In this document: piece by piece, positions 34,176-47,299 of the stretch | Layout of the letters: each line of letters begins with the position of its first letter | Numbering within the stretch: position 1 is the stretch's first letter | Source of the DNA: Punica granatum | Taxonomy: Eukaryota; Streptophyta; Magnoliopsida; Myrtales; Lythraceae | Assembly (NCBI RefSeq): GCF_007655135.1 | Contig: NC_045132.1 | Span: 7,006,001-7,070,000, forward strand | Reading direction: 5' to 3' | Length of the DNA stretch: 64,000 nucleotides | Notes under the pieces: generated by a model | Seen by the model: the letters and a program-made list of their open reading frames with translations, nothing else | Told to the model about the DNA's origin: nothing | Databases searched by the model: none | Position numbers and translations under genes: made by a program

Positions 34176-35625
34176 TTAGGTGTGGTTACTGCTCTGGAAA
34201 ATTAGAAAATGTTTAAATAGGTGCCTATTCTTTGAACACGTGGTGGTGCTGCCAGGCTACTTTAATCAAGTTTTTAAATAGTTGTTATTACTCCGGAAAA
34301 TTAGAAATTGTGGACATTAATTAGGGTGGATATTTAATGTAGAAATAATGTTTTTGTCGCTTATCAGGGGGATGGATAAAGGTCATTAATGTTTTCCATC
34401 TCTTCATATCTACATGTTTTTAATTTGGCTCAATTGCTATGACAAACCCTCTTTTCGTCTGGCTAGATCTTTCCACGTTAATATTTTGGGCCTGCATGCC
34501 TTCATTTTGTAAACGGCCGTCTTCCTCATCATTGGTATATCATACTTATGTATATGGAAACCTTTCATTTATCCAACCAGCTAAAGTAAACTACGTGCTT
34601 CACTAATTTCTAAATGAGCCTTGCTAAATGCTCGTCTTACTTCACACTAGAATCCATCTACCTACCTATTCACAATGGTATAGATTGTAATTACGTATAT
34701 CAATATCCTAAAAAATTCTATGATATATATTTGAGTATTAATTGGGACTATTACTAACTGAAATTGAAATTATTGTGAAAAATGATACAAGTCATCGTTA
34801 TTCGTACTACTCACCAAAAATATATATATATAAAGAAGAAAAGAAAAAAAAGTCATCGCCATTATATGCATGAATTATTAGAAGATATATACTATTAGTA
34901 AAAAATTCGAATACTCATCTCAATTATTAGCTGAGAATGAATCATGCGTAGGTATCGTTTCAGCCCTATTCAATTAAGTAGTTTGCCAATTATAAAATAT
35001 TTTGTGGTAATTCTCGTTTACATATAACTTAACAACCCACACGCTTTCCAACAAATTTTTGTAGAATATAAATAGACGAGGTTAGAGCGCCTCCACGCCT
35101 TCTTCAATTTCTCTCAAAAGACAGTCTTACCTTAATCTTCAAACTTTTCACATGTATATATGATTTAGCCATATAGATATTGCATTTAATTAGCATTAAG
35201 TAAATATACATTGCGGTCTTGAGAGACTTATAATTACATGAACTAGTCGAAGGTCACGTACCCTGTGCTAGTTAGAGTTCGGCAACAGGGAGGCATATTG
35301 TCTTGCTCAATAAAATTTATACAAGACCAAAATGACCTAGCCATCTATACCAAACCTATAATATGGAAATTATATCTGATCAAGCCTATTCCTAACAAGC
35401 CACCCACAGCTACAGGGCAAAATTTCTTCCTCCCGGGATTTTCAAGCAAGAATTGAACACGAGGCAAGAAAGTGAAAAGAGCAAAAACTCTCTTGCTATC
35501 TTGAAATCTGGATAAATATTAATGTTATTGCTTCATAATGTTTGATAATTAACTATATTTAAACAAAAAATTCTCTGGACTTGAACTTATACAATTTAAT
35601 CTTGAATCTTTCTTCCTTCAGGTAG
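34176..35625. other. Intergenic, nothing recognised
   Basis: A duplicated phrase (TTTAAATAG.TG followed by CTCCGGAAAATTAGAAA / CTCTGGAAAATTAGAAA) occurs near 34190 and 34280. No gene is supported; the 63-codon frame at 35265-35456 lacks a domain. Confidence 0.4.
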
Positions 35626-35800
35626 ACATTCTAATATCCGAAAATCCAATGGATGCTGACTAATTTAGTTTGAGCTGAGTCGACTTACTAAAAAGGTAAA
35701 ACTCTCATAACATAGATTTTCTTTATTTACAATACTCAAACACAAAACCTTGTTTAAGAATAACAATCTAGTTCAATCTTTTAGATTAATTCGACGTGCT
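35626..35800 (-). repeat. tRNA-derived SINE, family B (- strand)
   Basis: The + strand shows TAATATCCGAAAATCCAATGG, GCTGACTAATTTAGTTTGAG, CTGAGTCGACTTACTAAAAAGG and CATAGATTTTCTTTATTTAC, then a decayed tRNA-like head. Confidence 0.6.
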
Positions 35801-37400
35801 CCGAATAGATTAAAATTTAAAATGCGAAGAAATAAATTATGTATATAGTTTATGAACCCAAGTAAATTAATGTTGACAAACGCTGGGATTAGAATAATAT
35901 AAAGTTCTCCTCTGAAAGGACTTCTCAATTGCTATGTATGACTAGTGAATATTGTATCGTGTCAATTGTCATTTATCAATATGGCCAAAACAATTGTCAT
36001 TTATCAATCGATACTGATCACGTGAGACCACCCTAGAAGTAAAATCCTACGAGGTCAAGAATTAGCGAAATCCCGTTTAGCATAATAATACTGTTGATTC
36101 TGCCCCATTTTTCCACACAAAAGAAAAATGTTGATGATTGTTATATCAGCAATCCTTATATATTTTATTTCTCTTAATAGAATGGGAAAATTTTTTTTCC
36201 TTTTGATATAAAAGTGGAAAAACAAAAGTATATACGCATTTATTGAAATTAAAATCAAGAAGTCTTTCAAATTGAATCCTCAAGTATTTTTCATATCATT
36301 TAGGTACTTTCATTAGAAGGTGATTGTCGGTGTCGTATTTCTGCCCAAGTTCAGATCTCTTTAGAGTTAGAATTGTATGTAAGGTTTACTTGTGAATTCC
36401 CTAGGTTAAGCGTGAATAGTCTGCCTTTAATTCGCCAGGAGAAGTGAATTAATTGAAATGTACGCGAACTGCCCCGAACATCACTGGTCGCAAATTAAAA
36501 AAAAAATTGAAATCGACACATCTCGAGTTTCGACGAGATTATGCTAATAATAATGCACTAAATTAATCTCAATCTCTGTCATGCGTGTGTTATGTTTGTA
36601 CATGGAATGGAGAGAGACCATGTCCGTACAATGTGGAGTTCGCAGCCTGTGCTTTCACGTGGGGGTCCGAGGGTCAGTGGCAGCGTACGACATTAAAAGG
36701 ACAAAACAAAGCCACGGTCCTGTCCGGCCCCTTGCCCTCCCATTGACGAATTCTTCTTGTTCTTCTCTCTTCTTTCTTCAAATAATATTATTCCCACGAG
36801 TGGGAGTGTTTTGTTTTGTTTTCTTCTTCTAATAAATAATTTTAAAAATATATATTTCTTTATTTATTGATTGATTTATTATATTTTGTTCAAATTTTAA
36901 TATTATTTAGATTTTATGTCGGGAAACGCAGCAGTTTTCTTTTGTTGCAGAGAAATGATTGTCAGACACGCGATTGTCGGTCAAAATTTTCAGAGCCAAA
37001 TCTTTTTTAAAGCTCCTCCAATTAAACTATCACAAGGCGTTAGGTGCCAAAATTAATGAAGGAGAAAAGCAAACCCGCTGTGATGAATTAAAATTTGAAG
37101 TCCTGATTGTGGTTTGATTATTCAAATTTTATGGACTAGACCTTCTCTTATATAGTATGATGATGACTACGTTGATATGTGATTACGGAGTCAACTTATT
37201 TGTACTATTGAGTGCATGCTATAGACCTCCAATTGGGTCCGTTTCCAAAGTAAAATAAGGGTCTAATCTTGTTGAATGTATCACTTCTATTCTATTGCCA
37301 TGTAAAATTTTCAAGTTAACATAATTTTCTGCTATACAAAAGAGATGAAATAAGTTTAACAATGCTTAGCGCAAACCCAGTCATGAGGCTCGAAGCCCTG
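35801..37400. other. Intergenic, nothing recognised
   Basis: An 83-codon frame at 36581-36832 has no domain. No bounded repeat is seen. Confidence 0.4.
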
Positions 37401-37419
37401 GGCATGGCTCAGGGCCCAT

Positions 37420-37660
37420 GAGCTCCGGCGAACCAAGGCACTGTTAGTCTTCTTTCCTTTTTTTTTTATAAATAAATTTAGCTTTTTTAATAAAAACATT
37501 ACTTAATATTTATTTTTAATAAATGATATTTATTTTTCCCATCAATTTTTAATATTTGTTGGACATTTCATTCTTTCTATGAGGCTTATTTTTGTATTTT
37601 TATCATAAACCTCTATATCCATTTTCTAAAATCAACTTTAGGTATCGTGATTGATATATC
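37420..37660 (+). repeat. Dispersed repeat, copy 1 (inverted relative to 58.3 kb)
   Basis: The segment aligns with the reverse complement of 58255-58495. Shared blocks are GAGCTCCGGCGAACC / GAGCTTCGGCGAACTT-type ends, TTAGCTTTTT, TTAATATTTGTTGGACATTTC and the TTTATATTTTTATC stretch. The family is not identified. Confidence 0.6.
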
Positions 37661-38145
37661 AAATATTATATCCAACCAAATGAATAAAGCTTATGTGTAA
37701 TTGTAATTCTACTAAATACTAATTCATATTACCTACTCATTCTATTCATGACTTATTACATTGCATTGAACCGAATGTATAGTGATTTGCTCTAATAGTT
37801 TCCAAACGATCTTATTTTTCTATTAATTCATCTCGGTTATATACATAAGTCAAATATATTTGAGTCACTCTTTATTTTTATATTTTTAATGGAATTTAAT
37901 TATTTATCCGAATTATTCTGTTGCGTATAATTCAACGCCCAAATGTATATACATGCATCAAGTTATGCGAAATTGTAATTTAGGCTCCATAAAAATTGAA
38001 CTTATAATGTGGCGCCGCAGCACTCACCACGCCAAGTATACCTAAAACATGAATTCTCAGCGTCTTTGTTAATCGACCATTCGGTAACTGAAAAATCAAA
38101 CTTAATCACAACAAATTAATTTCTTTATTAAAATGTAAAAGAGGT

Positions 38146-41100
38146 TGTCAGCACCTAATTTCGGTCCATCGGCTCCGAGAGGGGCAAAATTGTCATTTCC
38201 CAATTTATCACATTTTCTTTAAAAAAAATTATTTTTAATTAAATTAAATATGTTTAAAAAAAAAGCAAAGAAAAGAGTCGGGTAGGGCCAGGCAGGCCGG
38301 GCAGCGTTAACCGGCTGCCCGTGACCCGCCGGCCCTAATCTAATTTAAAAAAAAAAAAAAAAAGAGATTCGGGCAGGCCGGGCAGGGGCCGGGCAACGCT
38401 CGCCGGCTGCCCGCAATCCCCGGCCGGCCCAGAACCCCAATATCGCGATTTCCGCGATTTTCGGCCAAATCGGTCGAAATCTCAACGGAAAGGTGATGGA
38501 ATTGCAATTAAATGGAACAGAAATGCGATTCGGCATGAAAACAACAGAACCCAGTGAAAGAAATCGCAAAATTCCTCTCGGATTGGGAGAATTTTGCAAA
38601 TCGGAGCTCGATTGGAACCGCGCCGGAAAACCGTGAAATCTCCGCAATCCCGACCGTTCCAGCCACCGGTGAAGCCCAAATCGGAACCGGCGTCCCTCAG
38701 GCGGCACTTAGAACACTCACCCGCTCCCCTTCGCGCCGTCGTTGCGTCGCCCAACGGTTGGAACCGCCGCTCTCAGCCTCTCGGCGCCGCCCGCGTTACC
38801 ATCCGACGAATCCGCCATTAACGGGCTTCGGCCCATTGCGTTTCCATCGCAGGTCCAGCCCAGCCAACCCAGCCCGTCAGCAGCGGCCCATTCCCCTTTC
38901 TTTGCAGGCTCGGCCCATTCAGGCCCAACGCTCTCCAGTCCAGCCCAGCTTCTCTTCCGGGCGGTTTCTCCTTCGGGCGGGCGCTCCGATCCGATCCGAT
39001 CCGACCCGATTGTCCGGCGATTTTTTTTTTATTTTTTTATTTATAGAGAAGCCCCTCAACTTTCCGGATTAGGTAAATCCTCGACTTAGTGGCATGATTA
39101 GGACTCATTTCCTGAATATTATTGCTTGCTTGATGGATATAATGTGAATTGAGTGTTCTTGGGTCGCGTGGGTGATCGGATTTGTCCCGAACTCGATTTT
39201 ACGAACTTTCCATTTTGTTACATTTCTGTCCAGAGGACTCATTTTATTTTTCTTTCAGATCTGCCCCGAACCCTAAAATTTATTTTCAACCAAGTCCCGG
39301 TCATTTTACTATTTCCCAATCAGTCCTTGGATTTTTCAGAATTTCTCAAGCGTCCCAAAATACTTTCCAGGTTGTTTCAGTTTAGTCCCTGGGCCATTTT
39401 TCACCCTTTTCAGATCTGCCCCAAACCCTAAAATTTATTTTCAATCAAGTCCCAGTCATTTTACTATTTCCCAATCAGTCCTGGAATTCCCAGAATTTTT
39501 CAAGCATCCCAAAGAACTTTCCGAGTTGTTTCAGTTTAGTCCTGGGGCCATTTTTTTATTTTTCAGATCAGTCCCGATTTTCAAATTCATTTCAAATAAG
39601 CCCTAGGACACTTTCAGTAATTTTTTACACACTCCCATTTTTTTGAATTTTTAAATCAGTCCCCAATCTTTTAGAATTTTCAGACCAGTCCCCAATTTTC
39701 TTAGAATTTTCAAATCAGTCCCTGCTCTTTTAAAATCGTTCAATTCAGCCCCCTGGACATTTTCTAAAATATCCGGCCCTTTTCTACTTAGATCACCCAC
39801 CGACAATGCATGTGCCCCATTTAAATATTTCATTTTTGTAATTATGTGACTATGTCGGAAATTAGAGTTTATCGGGCGGTCAATTAATGACTATCTCGAC
39901 GGCTCGAAAGCCGTAGACTAAAGCATTCGGCAAATTTCTAACTAACCTAAAATTCTACATACGGGATAATCGGGACGTTAAATTTGGCTAAATTAAATCA
40001 CTTGACACTTTTAAATGAATTGCACGAACCGATTTAATAACCTGTAACCGTATCGACAGTTCAAGAACTGTTAATCATGCCTTTTTCAAAATTCACAATT
40101 TCAAAAGTACCGAGATACGTACAACGTAATTTTGATTTTCATGCACACACATATATACCGATTTAAGGGCATGATTACCGGTTCTTGTCCTGCCGTCACT
40201 CTAGTGTAGGTTTGTGTTTATAACGGGTTAAAACATGGGAAAACGGATTAACCTCAAACTCGGCTTAATCGAACATGGTCAAATAGTTAAATAGAGGGTT
40301 AGGTTTTGGGTTTTTTAGGTAAAAAAACACTCTTAATTGGTAAAAGCCATATTGTCGCGATACAGAGTAATCTAAAAACAACCCACACATTCGAGACTTG
40401 ACTATGGATATCACGTCTGTCGGGCCCGTTAAAATGATGCCGGATGCTATATACCCTATCCATCATCCATTTTGTTTGTTTTAAGGTAGGATTTGTATGC
40501 CAATATACCCCGGTTAATAATCAGTTAATTCACGTAAATTCGGCGATAACAAAATCCCATTGATTGTTTAGTTGAGCATGCTTGTTACATTTTTTGCATT
40601 TGACTGTTATGCGGATCGAGCCCGATCCTTTAGAACTCGATTCACACTGGGTCCAACGCCCATAATCGTCGATCACGGGGTCCAATACCCCCATACACCG
40701 AGTGCGCATTTAATTTAATTTTCGGTCTTTTCCAAACTATACGGTGAGCATGAGTGAAATCATGGCCAAATGCGAACCGACCGGGATTTAGTCATTATAA
40801 CTTGTCTTTATTTGAGAGAACAATGTAAGGTTTTATATTATACATATATTCATGTAAAATCCCGGTCGGAGAGTAGATGGTCAGAGTGTTTCTTCGAATT
40901 TACGGTGTCAAAACGCGTAAGATGAGCGAAACTTAATCATGAGGTAAATAAATAAAATGGCAAGTCTAGCAAGTTAGAGTACCGAAAGGGCGTATGGGAT
41001 ATAGGCCCACACGTAATAGAACCCCCGAATTCGGAATTTCCGGTTCCGTACAGACCATTGTCTTAGCATCTTAGGTGTACCCCGTACCCCTAGACCCGGG

Positions 41101-41258
41101 TAACTTGTCGGCCCTCGACCTTCGGGTCGTAAAATGGCAAGTGGCGACTCCTTCTCACGTGCGTCCGTCGCGCGTCCCCGGGAAGGTGGACACTCCCAAG
41201 CCGCGTTGCATAGGCGGGCGCATGCGTGCCCTGACGAGACGAAATTCGGGTGCGCACA
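38146..41258 (+). repeat. 5' LTR of the Ogre-type element
   Basis: 3,113 bp, collinear with 53064-56179. It holds a 155-bp tandem duplication (39256-39565, starting CAGATCTGCCCC) and a run of about 30-bp CAGTCCCCAAT..TTTAGAATTTTCA units to about 39770. The frames on both strands inside it (for example 38345-39089) are GC-rich noise that appears in both LTRs. Confidence 0.95.
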
Positions 41259-41261
41259 GCT

Positions 41262-41271
41262 TGGCGACTCC
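41262..41271 (+). promoter_or_regulatory. Primer-binding site of the Ogre-type element
   Basis: TGGCGACTCC begins 3 nt after the LTR end and is followed by ACTGGGGAC. It is complementary to a tRNA ending GGAGTCGCCA, as plant tRNA-Arg does; tRNA-Arg priming is reported for Ogre elements. Confidence 0.75.
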
Positions 41272-41844
41272 ACTGGGGACACTTAGAGGGTTCGGGCTCG
41301 TTCTCGCTTGCTTTGTTTGCTTGTTTATTTATCGCTTTTCGCAATTTTTCACTTATCTACTTTATGCACTTTTATTTTTTCGCACACGCATTGCATATCA
41401 TACTAGCTTCTAGGTACCTATGGGTCGCGTCCCACGACCGATTTTAGGAAACACAGGTTAGATAGGGGTTCCGAGTAAGGGTACGTCGCACGGTTGGACC
41501 GTCGATTAGGCCCCCAAAGATCCCCGCTCGATTTCGAGGAATTGACACCCTTGAGTCGGGAGCCCCCATCCTTACGTAGTACGGTCCCTGTAGTGCCAAA
41601 AGCATGCATTCTGCAGGAGCTCCACGCCATCCTCCAACCCGACTTCAACAACAGTCCTTGAGTCGGCCTGCGCGCCAATTTGAATATTTTTTCCTTCTGT
41701 TCTTGAGAGAGATGTGCGATGTATAATATTCATTAAGCCGTGGGCATTTTTATTTCATGCATACATGCATCATCCAATTTCAAAATTAAGGTGTCATTTG
41801 TATTGACTAGTTTTAAATCGATCTTCCTTTCATCTTGGTAAGGG

Positions 41845-43335
41845 ATGTCACGCTCGATCTCCTGCCCGCGCCTCGACAGAGTCACACCACCGCTCGAGGA
41901 GATTACTCGTATATGGGGAGCATTACGCCCAGTCGACCGCCGTTACATCTCTGTGTTCATAGGGGATATCCCTTTGCTGGCTACTCGGCAAGTTGATTGG
42001 AATTTCCTCGAAGCCGCCATCGCATTCTGGAATCCAAGTCGTGCCGTTTTCGACATACAAGGTACCGAACTCACGCCAACCATTGAGGAGTACCGGACAC
42101 TCATCGGTCGAACCGCAGTTGTCCACGGCATCGTAGAGCCCAACTTCCACACCACCCGACCAACCCTAGTCTCACGCCTACTCGGGGTTCCCACGACTCG
42201 TTTGAATGCTGAACTCGCATACTCCGGCAGCACGGAGATTGCAATCGAGAAACTCCTATTTTTTATTGAGTCACGAGCGCATAGGATCTAGGGGGATTTT
42301 CTTCGAAAGGATTTATGTCATGCTGTTCTATTGCTAATCTTTGGAACCCTCTTATTCCCTCGCTCGCATAGTCTCATCGATGCTGCCTTGGCCAGTGTTG
42401 TCCTCCAAGTGGTCGGAGGGCGTGGTTATGAGGTAGCCCTCGTGGCTGAGACCATCCGGTCCCTCGACCGCGTCTTGAGAACATGCGACCGAAGGATAAG
42501 AGGATCCCCTATACTTTTACAAATTTGGCTTCAGAGTCACGCAAACCCTCTGCGTCTGTTGCGCTCGATTATGTATTTTAATGGTCCGGAATCAATTATT
42601 TCTCGATTGCTACCCCTCCTGCGTGTGGATGAACGCAAGGTCTCTGAGTGAATCAAAATTTTTCGTGAAATAGCACCTAGGGGCTTCAAGTGGCGTGCCG
42701 CGTGGATGCCACCCGGACCCATGGCCCTTAGGTGTCCTGATTTTTATGGAGTCCCACTCATGAGTCATGCGGGGTCTACCACTTATTTTCCGGCGCGAGT
42801 AGTGAGGCAGCTCGGTGGCTTATAGACGATCCCTGAGGACACGGCGCGAACTAGATTTGAACATACTTGGCGGGAGGATCAGACACCCGCAGATTGCCAA
42901 AGTAATGTCGAACAGGTCCTGGATGCGTGGCGAACTGTGATCACCGAGCGTCCATACTTCCCCGAGCATCCGACCCTTGATGAGCGGGATTTCCAGGCTA
43001 CAGAAGAATACATCATTCGCTTCTACCGATGGGGTCCAGCAGCACACGAGGATCTCGTCAACTCTCCGCGAGTCGAAGATGGCAGGTCACCCGGCGCAAC
43101 TCCCACTCCAAATATGGCCATCCAAACCGAGCTCACTCATCTCAGAGCTGAAAGAGATCATCTTCGTTGAGAAGTCGCAGAGAAGGACGAGCAGCTTGTT
43201 GATCAGCGCCAACTACAGAGAGAGCTCGCCCAGACCCGTGCCGAGCTACAGAGGCGCGATCAGGAATTGGCACGAGTAAACGCCGCTTTGGAGAGGTCTA
43301 GGAAAAGGGCCCGCGGGGGTCTATATACACCCTAG
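41845..43335 (+). pseudogene. ORF1 of the Ogre-type element (DUF7745-like), with four nonsense codons
   Basis: One continuous frame of 497 codons. The N-terminal part contains RRYISVFIGDIPLL, DWNFLEAAIAFWNPS and ELTPTIEEYRTLIGR, matching the DUF7745 domain found in Ogre ORF1 products. The middle carries WLQSHANPLRLL, and the C-terminal end (about 43100-43310) is a Glu/Arg/Gln-rich predicted coiled coil. The role of this product in the element is not established. In-frame stops interrupt it at 42289, 42649, 42823 and 43168. The frame is otherwise undamaged, with no indels. Each stop can derive from CAG, TGG or CGA by one C-to-T or G-to-A change. Confidence 0.82.
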
Positions 43336-43635
43336 GATAGACGCCCCCGCTAGACCCTCGAACTAGGGCTTTCCATGGCGATGGTTACTTGGTTCCTGGG
43401 CGCGGTGGAAAATCGATTTAGGACTATTTCTTTTAAAAATTTGCATTGTATTTTAGATCGTTCGGAGTCAATACAAATGGCAGCATTAGTTTTCAAAATT
43501 CATGCATTTCATGCATTTCCTCTTTTATTCAATACTTTATTCATTTTGAAGAGAATCTTTACTCACACACTTATGGAATCCAGGTGTTAACAACTGGCGG
43601 CACCTCATCGATATCCCACTCGTTTCCAGCAAAGA

Positions 43636-45816
43636 ATGGCAGAAGAAAATCAATTAGCTGTCTTTGAGGAAGATAAGCCTATCACCCCAATTCATTCTCA
43701 AGCACCGACTATGCATGCGCCACCACCACACGTGTCTCCTGCAGGTGTGCCACCAGCACATCGGGGAGCTTCCCCGACTCATCTTCCGCCACCTGTATCT
43801 TCCGGCCCACACCCGGCGTATTTAGGAGGGCAGCCATCTTCCGCAACTGACGATCGTGCACGTATTGCAGTACTTGAGAGCACGGTCAATCAACTGGCTG
43901 CCACCATGGCCACCAATATGGCCGAGCTCATGGCCCTACTCAAAAGCCCAAATCGCGCTTCTTCGAGCTTCACCCCACCTCCTGGGTACGGGCCAGCGGT
44001 CGATCCAAGCCCATGGGCCCAGCCGACCTTGATCCCCGATAATGGAGATACGTCTGCCCCAACGATAGTGAACGCACCGGCGGCCCATCCGGTTAACAAT
44101 CTTCCAGTACCACCTACTTCAGCGACGATGTTAGAACCACCTACGCTCATACCTCCACCGATCTCCACATCAGTCCCGGTTCCGGTCTCTGCGTCGGTCC
44201 CAGCTCCGACTTCCGCTGTCCCACCGCCGATCATATTCCTGCCTACAACTGCCCAGGCTCCTGCTCACACTACTGAACCTCCCCCGTACTAAGCTCCACA
44301 ACCCCATATCGGCCTTTCTTACCAAGCTCCACCTCCCATAAATATAGCCTACACTGAACCGGACACGCCGAACCACGCGGCCCTTAGAGCTCCACCCACA
44401 AATTTTCTCCCGGAAACGGGGACTGAACAGGAACAGAGATTGAAGAAGTTGGAAGAGAATATCCGAGCCCTACAATCAGGCGGCTCCCGCCTCGATGCCA
44501 GCGACGGCGATTGGAGTCTTTTCCCAAGCATGCAGCTACCCCCAAAGATTAAGGTGCCTGAATTCCAGAGGTACCACGGCACGACCGACCCTCGTTACCA
44601 TCTCCGGCACTACAGGGGAAAAATGTTGCAATACTGGGACTACGAAGAGTTTGTCATCCATACGTTCCAGGATAGTTTGGCAGGAGCGGCTCTGGATTGG
44701 TACATGTCACTGAAAGCTGCGGATATCCCCACGTGGGCAGATCTCTCAAGCAAATTCATCGACCAGTACAGGTACTGTGCGGAGACGCCCCCGACTCTGC
44801 TGGAGCTCAGCACGATGGAGATGACCGATGACCAGGGCTTCGAGGCTTATGCAGTGAAGTGGCGGGCTAGAGCGGCGAAACATGTCCCTCCGATCAGTGA
44901 GGCACAGCAGATCCAATTATTCCACTCCACTCTTAAAGGGGCCTACTACTTGCACTTGTTGGCCCACACGTCTTCATTCTCCAACCTTATCGACGCAGGA
45001 AAGAAGCTCGACATTGGCATTAAGCTCGGCAAGATAGAAGGTCCGGCCGAGAAAAAGGAAGGAAAGTCCTCGAAGAGGGCCGCCACTGGGACAGCGGGAA
45101 ACAGAAGAGGGAAAGACACGTCCATCAATGCTGTCAACTCAGGGCACCAGGCTCCCCAGCAATATTCCATAAGCTACACGTCCGCACCACCGGCCACTCA
45201 AGCGTATGCCCCACCTTCGGTGCATTATCAACAACAACCCCCAACACAGCAAGCTTACTATTCCGCTCCGCCGGCTTCCTTTCCGTCGTCGGTCCCGCAG
45301 CAATACGCCCATAATTATGCCCCTGCTCCTCCTCCGATCCAACAAAGTAGGCCCCCGGCTTCGAGAACTCCTCAGCCGGCGCAACGGGCTCCGACTCCGC
45401 AGGACCAACAGGGCATCGCAACACAAACGCGGCGTAAACAGTTCACACCTCTGCCGGCTCCGCTCTCCCACATATACCGGCAACTCCTCGCGGGTAACAA
45501 GATCCGATCGATAGCACCTAACCCTGATTTCGACCCAACCATCCAAGATCAGAGTCGGCGCTGCGAGTACCATCAGGGCGCACCCGGTCACACCACTGAT
45601 AATTATTGGAAGCTACGGGAGAGGATCCAACAGATGATTGATGATAAGCAGCTCACGTTCAACGCCGTCAAACCCCCGAACGTGCAATCAAATCCTCTTC
45701 CCGATCACGGGTCGAGCTCGGGACCCAGCATTAACATGATCGGTGTTTGCGCTATAGGGGAGTATGGGACCGGACAAGAGGCATCGACCCCGTTTGTGAT
45801 CAATATGTTCCTATAG
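43636..45816 (+). pseudogene. Gag of the Ogre-type element, one nonsense codon and a 3' frameshift
   Basis: The frame opens with a Pro/Ala/Ser-rich region (43636-44290) and is cut by TAA at 44290-44292, probably a former CAA in the Gln/Pro-rich stretch. It resumes in the same frame. The retrotransposon Gag core is at about 44550-45000 (VPEFQRYHGTTDP, DSLAGAALDWY, WADLSSKFIDQY, ETPPTLLEL). A Pro/Gln-rich tail and CEYHQGAPGHTTDNYWKL follow. Gag would form the particle that packages RNA. The frame ends at 45816, where the TPFVIN sequence should run into the protease frame; a 1-nt deletion near 45804 explains the break. Confidence 0.88.
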
Positions 45817-47299
45817 AAGCTAGTGTAGGGTACGCAGGACTTGATGCCACGCCCGCCCCATTCGTGATAGAAGTCCCCGCACGAGAGCCATATCAAGACA
45901 ACAAGGTCCCGTGGACCTACGAAGGAAGTGTTGGGAACCTCGAGAGTCAATTTAGCGTCATGGGCGTGACGCGCTCGGGTCGAGTCTATGAAAATCCGAA
46001 GGTCGCAAACAAAGGGAAAGCCCTGGCAATGCCCGAAGTCACCCCGGAAGCCTCGTTCATTCCCCAGAAGAAGGTGACTGAAGAAGAAGCTGAGGCCTTC
46101 ATGAAGATAATTAAGGCGAGCGAGTATAAGGTGGTAGAGCAAATGGCCAAGTCTCCGGCCCATATTTCACTACTCGCCCTCCTCTTGGGTTCAGAGCCAC
46201 ATCGTGAAGCGCTTCTGAAGGTCCTGACAGCAGCGCAGATCCCCAGAGAGACGGCTCCGGAACGGATTGAGGAGACTATCAGTTCGATGTTCTCCAACAA
46301 CATTTCATTCTCAGATGATGAACTTCACTCAGAAGGCTGGGCACACTCGCGGGCACTACACATTGTCTGCAAGTGTAATAACTTTATCATCGGTCGGGTC
46401 ATGATCGACAATGGCTCGGCACTCAATGTTTGCCCAGTTTCTACGCTGAAGCAGATGAACGTGGACTTTAACCGCATCCGTCCGAGCAAGACTGCGGTTC
46501 GAGCCTTCGACGGCTCTCGGAGGGAAGTAAATGGAGAGATCGACCTGGTGATCGAGGTGGGTCCCTGCTCATTCGTTGTTACGTTCCAAGTCCTAGACAT
46601 CCCGAATGCTTTCAGCTTGTTGCTCGGGAGACCGTGGATCCATGCGGCTGGCGCCGTTCCTTCGTCCCTACACCAAAGGATTAAATTCATCGCAGAAGAT
46701 CAACTTATCACGGTCAAGGGTGAAGAGGATTACGCCATTTACAAGGAGACAGCTGTTCCCTACATCAGTATCGGGGACGATCAAAACCTCCCCTTCCATT
46801 CATTTGAAACCATCTTCGTCATTCGAGACTACGGAGAGATCGGTCCAACCTGCGCTGACCGCATGGTGGGGAAGATTTTGCTGCGCCACAATTACATCCC
46901 GGGTTCCGGGCTTGGAGCACATGGGCAAGGGATCAACCGCCCCATCGAGGTTGAAGATTACAAGAACAGGAAAGGACTTGGTTTTCGCCCTTCCTGTCAC
47001 GAGATTATTGAGGCCCGCAGGGGCAAGCACCTTCACCGTCTCGCTGCACGCTATGGGAAGATCAACAAGGGCATCCCGGTTCAGCCGCTCTCCTACTTTT
47101 TTCCTAGGCCTCCACACATCGTCGGAGGTACACTTGACGGTCTCTCCTCGGATTCAGACAGCGAGCCTGTTGACCTGCCAAACATATGCGCCGTCACCGA
47201 GGAGACAACTCCAGAGGCTTACATCCGCCTCGCGCAGGAAAATGAGGAACTCAACAACTGGACCTCAGTCCCGCGTTACTCGGCTGTAATCGCCGATGT
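45747..47299 (+). CDS. Protease segment of the Ogre-type polyprotein
   Basis: Open through position 47299, just before a splice donor. Early motifs are DATPAPFVIEVPAREPY, KVPWTYEG and GVTRSGRVYENP, the usual Gag-protease junction region. The aspartic protease catalytic motif DNGSALNVCP starts at residue 221 (46407), and the flap/hydrophobic segment is near LLGRPWIH. A Gly-rich region (GSGLGAHGQGINRP) follows, which resembles a G-patch. Its reading frame is -1 relative to gag. It cleaves the polyprotein in working elements; here it lacks an intact connection to gag. Confidence 0.85.

Noticed and set aside
38345..39089. GC-rich frames of 75-172 codons on both strands, also at 53270-54009
   Set aside because: They lie in the two LTRs, overlap each other on both strands and show no domain.
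45747..45816. Programmed -1 frameshift between gag and protease
   Set aside because: No slippery heptamer was recognised, and the motif order is better explained by a single-base deletion near 45804, as with the second frameshift near 49100.
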